A stretch of DNA of 8,456 nt from NCBI GenBank assembly GCA_903828035.1, contig CAIKKV010000030.1:1-8456 (forward strand), read 5' to 3'. Positions 1 through 6,843 of the stretch are shown here, piece by piece. Origin of the DNA: an uncultured bacterium. GTDB taxonomy: Bacteria; Verrucomicrobiota; Kiritimatiellia; CAIKKV01. A program made the translations under genes and the position numbers. Position 1 is the first letter of the stretch. Each line of letters begins with the position of its first letter. The notes beneath the pieces are model-generated. The model was not told where the DNA came from. It saw only the letters and a program-made list of their open reading frames with translations, and made no database searches.

Positions 1-1180
1 AGCAGTGCGGATAGCTGTGCTGGATGGTGCTCTGGTGGACCAGCTTGCCCTCGGTCTTCAGGCGCTTGATGATGGCCGGATCCGCCTTCTTGACCTCCTG
101 GCCGAAATAATCGGCCACCTCATGGGTGAAGCGGCCTTCCTCGTCCATGGGGCAGACCGCGGGCACGCCCTCCTTCTGGCCGGCCCGATAGTCGTCCTCG
201 CCGAAGCCGGGCGCCACGTGCACGATGCCCGTGCCGTCGGTGGTGGAAACAAAGTCGGCGGGGATCACCCGGAACGCGCCGGCGTCCCGGCGATCGGCAA
301 AATAGGGAAACAGCGGCTCGTAGCGCAGCCCTGCCAGGCTCGCACCGGGTAATTCCTCAAGCAGTTGGTAGGCCGCTTCGCTCTTGTAATAGGCCGGAAG
401 GCGCTCTTTGGCCAGGATGTACTCGTCCGCCCCGTCCTTCACGCGGACGTAGGCGATCTCCGCCCCGACGGCCAGTGCCATGTTGGACGGCAGGGTCCAC
501 GGCGTCGTGGTCCAGGCCAGCAGGAAGGTGTTCGGCTGGCCCTCGACCTTGAACCGCACCGTGATGGCGGGATCCTGGACGTCCTTGTAGCCCTGGTTGG
601 TCTCGAAGTTCGAAAGCGGGGTCGAGCAGCGGGGGCAGTACGGAAGCACCTTGCTGCCCTCGTAGATCAGCCCCTTGTCCCAGAGCGACTTGAACACCCA
701 CCAGATGGACTCCATGTAGCTGGGGTCCATGGTTTTGTAGTCATGGTCGAAATCCACCCAGCGGCCCATGCGGGTGACGACTTCCCGCCACTCGCGGGTG
801 TAGCGCAGCACGATCCCGCGGCAGGTTTCGTTGAACGTGCCGATGCCCAGCTTCTCGATGTCGCGCTTGCCGCTGACCTTCAGCGACTGCTCCACCTCGT
901 ATTCCACGGGCAGGCCGTGGCAGTCCCAGCCGAAGCGGCGCTCCACGCAGGCGCCGCGCATGGCCTGGTAGCGGGGAACGACGTCCTTGATCGTGCCGGC
1001 CAGCAGGTGCCCGTAGTGCGGCAGGCCGGTGGCGAAGGGCGGGCCGTCGTAAAAAACGAACTCGCGGCCGCCGCGCCGCTGCTCGATGGAGCGGGCGAAG
1101 GTGCCGTTTTGCTTCCAGAACGCCAGCGCCTCGTGCTCGAGGGCGGGAAAATCCAATTTGCGGGACGGTGCCTTGAACAT
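1..1180 (-). CDS. ileS: Isoleucyl-tRNA synthetase, type 2 (IleRS2-like), N-terminal part
   Basis: This class I aminoacyl-tRNA synthetase charges tRNA-Ile with isoleucine in the cytoplasm. Translation from the ATG at 1180 gives 393 uninterrupted codons to the window edge, so the C-terminal half, including KMSKS and the anticodon-binding domain, lies outside. The product starts MFKAPSRKLDFPALE. The ATP-binding HxGH signature is HYGH at residues 55-58 within GPPFATGLPHYGHLLAG, followed by GWDCHGLPVEYE. The inserted editing domain shows AWTTTPWTLPSNMA, then DGTGIVHVAPGFGEDDY. The wording around HYGH is that of the eukaryote-like type 2 enzymes, not the HIGH-type bacterial IleRS1. That assignment is from family memory. 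A GGGAGA ribosome-binding site lies about 10 nt upstream, inside the end of the preceding trpR-like gene, whose stop is 2 nt before this ATG. The two genes are therefore almost certainly cotranscribed and possibly translationally coupled. Confidence 0.96.
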   Translation of the reverse strand, partial: MFKAPSRKLDFPALEHEALAFWKQNGTFARSIEQRRGGREFVFYDGPPFATGLPHYGHLLAGTIKDVVPRYQAMRGACVERRFGWDCHGLPVEYEVEQSLKVSGKRDIEKLGIGTFNETCRGIVLRYTREWREVVTRMGRWVDFDHDYKTMDPSYMESIWWVFKSLWDKGLIYEGSKVLPYCPRCSTPLSNFETNQGYKDVQDPAITVRFKVEGQPNTFLLAWTTTPWTLPSNMALAVGAEIAYVRVKDGADEYILAKERLPAYYKSEAAYQLLEELPGASLAGLRYEPLFPYFADRRDAGAFRVIPADFVSTTDGTGIVHVAPGFGEDDYRAGQKEGVPAVCPMDEEGRFTHEVADYFGQEVKKADPAIIKRLKTEGKLVHQSTIQHSYPHC

Positions 1181-1182
1181 GC

Positions 1183-1476
1183 TTACGGTCTCCCGAACGC
1201 GTCTTCCACGACCTTGTGAAACCCCGGCGAGCCATGCTTGAGCTCACGCGACCCCCGCGTGATCTTGCACAAGCTGACGCCCAGTTCCTCGGCAATCCGG
1301 CGCTGGGAATGGCCCTCGCGCAACAGCTTGACGAGACGCCAGCGCAAGGCGATCTTCTCCAGCTCGCGCGGGGTCAGGATGGCGCGCATGAAATCCATCG
1401 CCGTCCCGGTATCACCCAGGCGGGCAAAGGCTTTCGCCAGCTCCCCGATCATCGCCTCGCGTTCGCTTTCAGTCAC
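1183..1476 (-). CDS. trpR: Trp repressor family transcriptional regulator
   Basis: This 97-residue protein of the Trp repressor (TrpR/YerC) superfamily probably binds DNA as a dimer, possibly with tryptophan as corepressor. The diagnostic region is ILTPRELEKIALRWR (residues 33-47), then a helix-turn-helix at about 56-80 (HSQRRIAEELG, then CKITRGSRELK). Against E. coli TrpR by eye, Thr44, Arg54 and Arg84 correspond to T35, R45 and R74. Ser88, which contacts the tryptophan amino group, is replaced by E78. The ITRGS motif favours TrpR over YerC-type proteins. I chose the GTG at 1476 because GGAAGG lies 8 nt upstream. The frame stays open to an ATG at 1533, but that extension reads through a G-rich leader and has no good ribosome-binding site. 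Its usual targets are trp genes, but none is nearby; ileS follows directly. Corepressor and targets are therefore inferred only. Confidence 0.85.
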   Translation of the reverse strand: MTESEREAMIGELAKAFARLGDTGTAMDFMRAILTPRELEKIALRWRLVKLLREGHSQRRIAEELGVSLCKITRGSRELKHGSPGFHKVVEDAFGRP

Positions 1477-1504
1477 ACTCACGTCCTTCCCAAAATGACC
1501 TTGT

Positions 1505-1533
1505 AGATTAGCCCACCCGCCCCCCCCAATCAA
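1505..1533 (-). promoter_or_regulatory. Candidate promoter of trpR-ileS with a C8/G8 tract in the spacer
   Basis: On the minus strand TTGATT (1533-1528) is followed after exactly 17 nt by TAATCT (1510-1505), about 30 nt before the GTG start. The hexamers match the sigma-70 consensus only moderately (4/6 and 3/6). The spacer contains eight consecutive G on this strand (1527-1520). The remaining gap to the hydrolase gene (1534-1635) shows no gene and no clear terminator. No palindrome resembling the E. coli trp operator was recognised. Confidence 0.25.
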
Positions 1534-1635
1534 CCGGAATCGGCGCTCCCGACAACGCTGGCGATGCTGCAGGAGCCAAGCCTTAAGGAAACGCGGGCTG
1601 GAAGAGAGAAAGGGCGGGCGCCGCGATGACCCTTC

Positions 1636-2316
1636 TCAGGATGCGGCAGGGAAAACCGCCGGCGGAAACCAGCGCAGCAGGGCGCGGGCGGCCAGCTCAT
1701 GCCCCGCCCGGTTGGGGTGGTTGGACCAGGACAGGTAATCGAGCAGGCTGCGGCCCCGGCACTCGTTTTCGAACTCGACCAGGCTGTCCGCCAGCCCCAC
1801 CCCGTATTCCGCAGCCAGCTTCCGGATCGCCTCCGCGTGCGCCTGCAGCGGCTTCCGGACTTCCCCGGACGCCTCCGGCAGCTGCGAGCGGTCGGGCGTA
1901 GGCGTCAGCAGGACAACCTTCACCCCCGCCTTCAAAGCCGCCTCGATCATGGCTCGCCAGGCCCTGTCCGCCCGCTCCAGCCCGAGCCCGCGGTCATTCA
2001 GCCCGTAATCGATCGTCAGCACATCCGGCCGGTGCGTCAGCACCTCGCTCTCGAACCGGGCGGCGCCCTTCTCGCTGTTCTCCCCGCCGATCGCCGTCAC
2101 AATCACGTTGATGACGGCAAACGGAAATCGCGCCTTGAGCCCCACATGCACCAGATGGGGATAGGCGTTGAAGGTGTCCACCACCGGCGTGGCGAAGTAG
2201 CCGGAGGGCACGCTGTGCCCGTGGCAGACCACGTTCACCAGCCGGTTGCCGGGCCACGCCTGGCGCATGATCGCGCAGGCAGGTTCGAGATAATAGCGGG
2301 AGTCGGCCGTGCTCAT
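1636..2316 (-). CDS. SGNH/GDSL-type hydrolase (probable esterase)
   Basis: This 226-residue SGNH-fold hydrolase is probably an esterase or acetylesterase of unknown substrate. Block I is CHGHSVPSGYF, with Ser35 as likely nucleophile replacing the usual GDS with GHS. Then come TAIGGEN (residues 74-80, oxyanion-type Gly and Asn) and DYGLND (103-108, the block III GxND with Asn107). The C-terminal catalytic His is H200 in SNHPNRAGHELAA. The normal Asp three residues before this His is Trp197, and D193 is the nearest acidic residue. The start at 2316 is set by AAGGAG 7 nt upstream; the frame is open to 2412, but that part is not protein-like. There is no signal peptide, so it is likely cytoplasmic. 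It is divergent from corA and separated by about 160 nt from trpR downstream, so it is probably transcribed alone. Confidence 0.85.
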   Translation of the reverse strand: MSTADSRYYLEPACAIMRQAWPGNRLVNVVCHGHSVPSGYFATPVVDTFNAYPHLVHVGLKARFPFAVINVIVTAIGGENSEKGAARFESEVLTHRPDVLTIDYGLNDRGLGLERADRAWRAMIEAALKAGVKVVLLTPTPDRSQLPEASGEVRKPLQAHAEAIRKLAAEYGVGLADSLVEFENECRGRSLLDYLSWSNHPNRAGHELAARALLRWFPPAVFPAAS

Positions 2317-2406
2317 GGGGGTCTCCTTGAACGGATAAACTAGCCGGAACGGACGCCGTCCGCCACAAGAAATGATGAGGCTCGGGTGGAACCTCGCCCT
2401 CCCGGG

Positions 2407-2454
2407 GATCAAAATGAATACGGGCGGGCCGGGTTACACCCCGGCCTCATTGAC
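2407..2454. repeat. Hairpin-forming intergenic repeat, copy 1
   Basis: The core 2417-2454 matches copy 2 (2474-2511) at 37 of 38 positions; the one difference is C at 2425 versus A at 2482. Both copies are preceded by GATC. Inside is a 7-bp stem, GGCCGGG (2427-2433) with CCCGGCC (2440-2446), around the 6-nt loop TTACAC. A further AATGA (2413-2417) is complementary to TCATT (2447-2451). It lies between divergently transcribed genes. It could be a REP-like element or a regulatory duplication; I cannot name a family. Confidence 0.8.
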
Positions 2455-2462
2455 CATCCCGT

Positions 2463-2511
2463 GATCCGAAATCAATACGGGAGGGCCGGGTTACACCCCG
2501 GCCTCATTGAC
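2463..2511. repeat. Hairpin-forming intergenic repeat, copy 2
   Basis: This is a tandem copy of the unit 57 nt upstream, in the same orientation, with the same GGCCGGG/CCCGGCC stem (2484-2490 with 2497-2503) and TTACAC loop. The flanking complementary pair here is TCAAT (2472-2476) with ATTGA (2506-2510), a different pair from copy 1. Its right end also supplies the TTGACT hexamer proposed as the corA -35 box. Confidence 0.8.
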
Positions 2512-2534
2512 TCACGTTGAGGATGGATTATTAA
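2507..2534 (+). promoter_or_regulatory. Candidate corA promoter
   Basis: TTGACT (2507-2512) and TATTAA (2529-2534) are separated by 16 nt and lie about 45 nt before the corA start, in the most AT-rich stretch of this intergenic region. The -35 overlaps the end of hairpin repeat copy 2. A short CCCG...CGGG inverted repeat (2541-2555) sits between the promoter and the AGGAGG ribosome-binding site. No Mg2+ riboswitch was recognised in this short leader. Confidence 0.3.
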
Positions 2535-2577
2535 ACGATTCCCGCTTATAGTCGGGTCAAGCAGGAGGAGATCGGCA

Positions 2578-3639
2578 ATGACCCGTCAGCACGATGGCGC
2601 AAAAGGAAAGGCCGGGCTGCCGCCCGGAACCTTGATTTACACCGGCAAAGCCCCCGGGGCTGGCAAGCCGACCGTGCACCTCATTGCCTACGGGCCGGAG
2701 GGCGTCCGGGAGCTGTCCAACCCGACCGACGCGCAAGTTCACGAGCTGCGGGCCGCCAGCCCCGTCATCTGGCTGAATGTGGACGGCGTCGGCGATTCCG
2801 ACACGATCCGCCGGCTGGGCGACCTCTTCGGCCTGCATGCCCTGGTGCTCGAAGACATCATGCACCCGCACCAGCGGCCGAAGCTGGACATGTTCGAGAG
2901 CTACCTTTACATCGTGGCCCGCATGCCCGCGGCCCAATCGGAGCACGCCGCCTCGGAGCAGGTGAGCCTGATCCTGGGCGAGGGCTTCCTGCTGACGTTC
3001 CAGGAGACGCCGGCCGACCTCTTCGATCCGGTCCGGACCCGCCTGCGCGGCGGCAAGGGGCTCCTCCGCAAGGCCGGCGCCGACTACCTGGCCTACGCCC
3101 TGCTCGACTGCCTGGTGGACCAGTATTTCGTGATCCTCGAGCAATACGGCGACGCCGCCGACGAGATGGAAGACACCTTGATGGCCAATCCCGAGCCGGC
3201 GCTGCTGCACCGGCTGCACCGCATCAAGCAGGACCTGATGCAGCTGCGCAAATCGGTCTGGCCGCTGCGCGAGGTGATCGGCGCCCTGGAACGGGGGGAC
3301 CTGCCGCAGGTCACTCCGGCGATCCGGCTTTACCTCCGGGACCTGTACGACCACACGGTCCGGGTGATCGAAACGGTGGAATCGCTGCGCGAGGTGATCG
3401 GCGGGATGCTGGACGTCTACCTGTCCAGCGTGAGCAACCGGATGAACGAGGTGATGAAGGTGCTGACGGTCATATCAACCATCTTCATCCCGATCACGTT
3501 CCTGGCCTCGATCTACGGCATGAACTTCTCCCACATGCCGGAGCTGCAGACCCCCTACGGCTACTACGGCCTCCTGGGCGTCATGGCCGCCATCACCCTC
3601 GCCATGCTGGTCTATTTCCGCCGCAAGCGCTGGCTGTAA
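2578..3639 (+). CDS. corA: CorA family magnesium/divalent cation transporter
   Basis: This 353-residue protein forms, by family knowledge, a homopentameric inner-membrane channel taking up Mg2+ (in some members Co2+, Ni2+ or Zn2+). The cytoplasmic N-terminal domain (about 1-230) contains the family-typical stretch WLNVDGVGD, then LEDIMHPHQRPKLD, and QVSLILGEGFLLTFQE. A long helical stalk (about 180-290) follows. The two C-terminal membrane helices are about 292-312 and 328-347. Between them is the selectivity signature YGMN at residues 313-316, continuing FSHMPEL. The protein ends in the basic tail FRRKRWL, as expected for a cytoplasmic C-terminus. Length and motif positions are normal, so the gene looks intact. 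The ATG at 2578 has AGGAGG about 9 nt upstream. It is divergent from the hydrolase gene and converges on the beta-propeller gene 27 nt downstream. Confidence 0.95.
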   Translation: MTRQHDGAKGKAGLPPGTLIYTGKAPGAGKPTVHLIAYGPEGVRELSNPTDAQVHELRAASPVIWLNVDGVGDSDTIRRLGDLFGLHALVLEDIMHPHQRPKLDMFESYLYIVARMPAAQSEHAASEQVSLILGEGFLLTFQETPADLFDPVRTRLRGGKGLLRKAGADYLAYALLDCLVDQYFVILEQYGDAADEMEDTLMANPEPALLHRLHRIKQDLMQLRKSVWPLREVIGALERGDLPQVTPAIRLYLRDLYDHTVRVIETVESLREVIGGMLDVYLSSVSNRMNEVMKVLTVISTIFIPITFLASIYGMNFSHMPELQTPYGYYGLLGVMAAITLAMLVYFRRKRWL

Positions 3640-3666
3640 AACCATCCCGGCCGGGGGAGTCGCCGC

Positions 3667-6600
3667 CTATTTGCGCTCCACGCTCAGGAGCCCGTAATCA
3701 TCGAGGGGGATCCGGAGGCCATCCGCGAGGGATCCCCAGGCGCGGCTGAGGCTGGCCCACAGCCCGCCGGCCACTTCGCTTTCCCCGCACGGCTTCAGCT
3801 GGGCGGGATCGGACGTGTCGAAGAGCGAGAGCCCTCCGCTGGTGTCCTGGCTGGCGAGAAGATCGCCGAAACAGTTGAGCTCAGAGACGGGCGCCTTGCA
3901 CGCGGCGGAGGCTTTCAGCTCAAAGAGCCCCTCCCCGGACAGGCTCCAGGATTCAAGCACGGGCGCCCGCCCGGCATTGGAGAACGTGCGGCCCAGGAAG
4001 ACCCGCCCGCGGTCATCGACCCGCACCGGGCGCGGCCAGGACCGGGGCACCGGCAACGTTCCCACCAGATAGGCGGTCACGCCATCGTAGGCGCAGGCGC
4101 AGAGCGCTTCCGTCTCTTCGCGGGCGTCCGGGCTGTAGGCCAGCCGGGAGCCCAGCGTGTAGAGGAGCGCGCCATCCGGGGAAAGCCCCGCCAGCTGGCC
4201 GGGAATCGAGACCGCGGGACGGGCCGTCGGATGGGCCGGATCCGTGAAATCGATCACGTCCAGCCATTCCCCGACGCGCCATTCCCTGGCGGTCTGTCCG
4301 TTCTTCCGGACAACCCGAACCTGGCCGGATTGCTCGTGGCTCAGGTAGACGCACCCTTGCGCGACGAACGGCTCGCTGAAGCCCCACGCCAGGGAAGGCT
4401 CGCACCGGTACTGGGAAACAAACTCCGGATGGGCGGGGTCGGCCGTCTTCACCGCCAGGAATTGCACGCCACCCGCGTACCACCACGGGCACATCCGGAA
4501 GGAGCTGACCGCATCCATCGTGACCGCGGACGCCTTTGTCGCCGGATTGAGCGCAACCGCCCTGTCCATCACCATCGGGACCGCCCACACCCCGGAGGAC
4601 CGGCTGACCCAGACCAACAGGCCCGGGGCCGGCCAGACCGCCTCGAAGCTCCCGTATCCGCGGCCGGGCGCCGGCACTTCAACCTGGCTCGCCGTGCTGA
4701 TCTCCGGCAGGGCGGAAAGATCCATGACCGTCAGCACGAGGTTCGTCTCCATGCCCGGATCCTGCAGCACATGGAGATAGCCGTCGCGGACACAGGCGCC
4801 GACAACCGGCAGGGGCCCCAGGTCCACCCGCTTCAAGATCGCATCCGGCGTCGCCTTGGCGGCCACGCGCAACGCCGCCTGACCGTTCAGGGTCCAGGTC
4901 GACGCCTCCTCCAGCTGCAGGAGATAATCGCCGGAAGCCAGGATGCGGTTAACGGTCCGCGACAGCTCCAGCCCGGCCTTCACGGCGGGATGATCGCGAT
5001 CCGCGATGTCCACGCTCAGCAGCTCTTTTCCGGAAAGGGCAAACAGCCGCTGCCCGTAGAGCAGCGTCCGGCGAATCGACCGGTTGCCGCTGATCAAGCC
5101 GCGCGCCGTGAGAGTCGTGTCCCCCAGGTCAATCAGGGTCGCCTGCGACGCATACACGCCGTTGCTCCAGCCTTCGAACGGAATCAGGATAAGCCCCTCC
5201 TCCTTGAACACGGAAAAGGCTTTTTCATCCCAGTTCGCCTCGCTCCACGAGGCGTCCCCGCCCAGGAGGACACGGGAGCTCAACACCGCCTGCGCGGGAT
5301 CCGAGACATCAAACAGCGAGACCGCCGTATGGCCGTCCTCCACCCCCACCGTCACGAGCCTCCCGCCCAGCGGCTGGATGTAGGTCGACCAGCCGGGGAC
5401 CGCCACCTCGCCCGCCACGACCGGCTGCGAAGGGTCGGCCAGATCGATGACCCACAGCGGATCCACGTTCTTAAAGGTCACGGCATAGGCGCGGTCGCCA
5501 TCGAAGCGCGTGGCGTGCAGCCGCTCGCCGGGGGCCAGCTTCAACACACCCAGCGGGACCGGGTTCGTGGCGTCCGCCAGGGAAAAGGTCTCCAGCGTCG
5601 TCGACCAGGTCCCGCGCGGGGATGAGGGATCCCCGGCCAGCACCTCGAACGATTCGGAAAAGACCGAAAACACCGTTCCCGAAAGGTTCATTTTAAACTT
5701 GTCCGCCACCCGGCCCGCCGTCGCGATTCGCGAGGCTTCGACCATGGTGCCGTCCGCCGGGGTGATGTCGATGACATTCACTTCGGGGGCAGATTCGTCC
5801 GACACTCCCTGCAGCGCCAGAAACAGGAAGCGGTCCGTCGCCATCACGGCGGTCCCCACGCCCGGATACCAGAGCCTGGACCGCTGGACTGGAGCGGCGG
5901 GCGCGGACAGATCGATGGAGGTGACGGCGGTGCCGTACTGCCAGTCAACCACCCCGCCGCTGTCAACCGCGACGCCTCCCTGCAGAGCCACATACAGCGC
6001 CGTTCCCACCAGTCGGCTCTCGCAGACCGAGCCCTCGAGGGACACGGTGCTGGCCAGGCGCAGGGCTCCCCCCGAAACGTCCACGATCAGCAGCATGCTC
6101 TTATCGTAGGCGGCGGGGTCGCGCGCGAGCAGGGCCACGTGACCGGAGTCCAGCACGTAAAGCTGCTCGCCCACGGCGGGCAAGCTCAGCTCGCCGAGAA
6201 GGACGGGGGCGTCGGGGTCGCGCAGGTCGATCGCCTGCAGGCCGCGATATTGGTTGAAGACATACAGCGTGTCCCCCACCCGCTTCCAGATATCCGACTC
6301 GCTGACCTGGCGCGTATCAGGAACGGAGGGGATCCCTGTCTCGACCGCCAGGTTGCCATCCCCCCGCAACGCGTACACGTTGCCGATTCCCAAATTGGAA
6401 CGCCACAGGCTGGACGCCTTGCTGGAGAATGACCGCTTGCCGGCGAAGAACGAGAGCGGCAGGGCGGATTTCCGTTCGCCCCGCACCCGCCACACATGGT
6501 GTTTGTACGCCGACGGAAGCTGGAAGGTGACCTTGGCCGCCAGGGGCTTGCCCCGGAGGATCGACCGCGGCACCCAGGCGCCCTGATCGGCCGCCTTGCG

Positions 6601-6783
6601 GCTCTCCAGCGTGACCGACTGCCAGCCTTTGGGGACGCTCACGGTGATCGACAAGGTCTTATCCTGGACACTGACTTTCGTGATTTTCGGCCCCGGGACA
6701 TCCGCGGAAAAAGCGGGGCTTGAAAAAAGCAACAGGCATGCACTCAGCGAAACCAGACAGAAGCGCGAAGACGCAACGCTCAT
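3667..6783 (-). CDS. Large exported beta-propeller protein (PF09826-like)
   Basis: This is a 1038-residue, probably secreted or periplasmic protein. Residues 1-27 form a signal peptide (hydrophobic core LVSLSACLLLF, cleavage near PAFSA). LSAC at 13-16 resembles a lipobox but is followed by more hydrophobic residues, so signal peptidase I is likelier. Residues about 30-120 look like a beta-sandwich module. From about 158 to 600 the text resembles the secreted C-terminal beta-propeller family PF09826: SDIWKRVGDTLYVF (163-176), GRVADKFKMNL (357-367), LAPGERLHATRF (416-427), DPLWVIDLADPSQP (441-454) and FDVSDP (491-496). Residues 640-1038 contain more blade-like strands (IDFTDPAHP and LFDTSDPAQ repeats), suggesting a second propeller. 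No catalytic motif, membrane anchor or sorting signal is visible at the C-terminus. The ATG at 6783 has AAGGAG 7 nt upstream. Its function is unknown; ligand binding or scaffolding would be a guess. Confidence 0.87.
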   Translation of the reverse strand: MSVASSRFCLVSLSACLLLFSSPAFSADVPGPKITKVSVQDKTLSITVSVPKGWQSVTLESRKAADQGAWVPRSILRGKPLAAKVTFQLPSAYKHHVWRVRGERKSALPLSFFAGKRSFSSKASSLWRSNLGIGNVYALRGDGNLAVETGIPSVPDTRQVSESDIWKRVGDTLYVFNQYRGLQAIDLRDPDAPVLLGELSLPAVGEQLYVLDSGHVALLARDPAAYDKSMLLIVDVSGGALRLASTVSLEGSVCESRLVGTALYVALQGGVAVDSGGVVDWQYGTAVTSIDLSAPAAPVQRSRLWYPGVGTAVMATDRFLFLALQGVSDESAPEVNVIDITPADGTMVEASRIATAGRVADKFKMNLSGTVFSVFSESFEVLAGDPSSPRGTWSTTLETFSLADATNPVPLGVLKLAPGERLHATRFDGDRAYAVTFKNVDPLWVIDLADPSQPVVAGEVAVPGWSTYIQPLGGRLVTVGVEDGHTAVSLFDVSDPAQAVLSSRVLLGGDASWSEANWDEKAFSVFKEEGLILIPFEGWSNGVYASQATLIDLGDTTLTARGLISGNRSIRRTLLYGQRLFALSGKELLSVDIADRDHPAVKAGLELSRTVNRILASGDYLLQLEEASTWTLNGQAALRVAAKATPDAILKRVDLGPLPVVGACVRDGYLHVLQDPGMETNLVLTVMDLSALPEISTASQVEVPAPGRGYGSFEAVWPAPGLLVWVSRSSGVWAVPMVMDRAVALNPATKASAVTMDAVSSFRMCPWWYAGGVQFLAVKTADPAHPEFVSQYRCEPSLAWGFSEPFVAQGCVYLSHEQSGQVRVVRKNGQTAREWRVGEWLDVIDFTDPAHPTARPAVSIPGQLAGLSPDGALLYTLGSRLAYSPDAREETEALCACAYDGVTAYLVGTLPVPRSWPRPVRVDDRGRVFLGRTFSNAGRAPVLESWSLSGEGLFELKASAACKAPVSELNCFGDLLASQDTSGGLSLFDTSDPAQLKPCGESEVAGGLWASLSRAWGSLADGLRIPLDDYGLLSVERK

Positions 6784-6806
6784 ATGACACTCCTTGTATA
6801 ATTATC

Positions 6807-6835
6807 ATGCTAATCATGCATCGGAAAAATGTCAA
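6807..6835 (-). promoter_or_regulatory. Promoter of the beta-propeller gene at the edge of the insertion sequence
   Basis: On the minus strand a perfect -35 TTGACA (6835-6830) is followed after 17 nt by TAGCAT (6812-6807, 4/6 of the -10 consensus), about 24 nt before the ATG at 6783. A 7-nt direct repeat, ATCATGC on the plus strand (6804-6810 and 6813-6819), overlaps the -10 and could be an operator. The -35 lies 9-14 nt outside the inferred left end of the insertion sequence. If the true end were at 6830, the -35 would belong to the element. Confidence 0.5.
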
Positions 6836-6843
6836 ACCGGAAA

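Noticed and set aside
365..1219. Long plus-strand open frame (284 codons) opposite ileS
   Set aside because: It is antisense to a clearly conserved synthetase; its composition is that expected of an antisense frame in GC-rich coding DNA, and it has no family resemblance.
1477..1533. Longer N-terminus of the TrpR-like protein from the ATG at 1533
   Set aside because: The extension is translated from the G-rich leader, is not family-like, and lacks a ribosome-binding site, whereas the GTG at 1476 has a well-spaced GGAAGG.
2317..2412. Longer N-terminus of the SGNH hydrolase from the ATG at 2412
   Set aside because: The extra 32 residues are not protein-like, reach into the hairpin repeat, and a clear AAGGAG precedes the ATG at 2316.
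2407..2511. The two repeats as a minimal CRISPR array
   Set aside because: There are only two units, the spacer is about 19 nt, no cas gene is present, and the strong internal hairpin points to another kind of repeat.
2557..3354. 265-codon minus-strand open frame opposite corA
   Set aside because: It is a shadow of corA, which has full family signatures.
3646..3655. CCCGGCCGGG palindrome between convergent corA and the beta-propeller gene, as a shared terminator
   Set aside because: The foldable stem is only about 3 bp around a 4-nt loop and there is no T-run on either strand.
4231..5625. 464-codon plus-strand open frame inside the beta-propeller gene
   Set aside because: It is rich in Arg, Gln, His and Pro, lacks domains, and opposes a gene with signal peptide, ribosome-binding site and family motifs.
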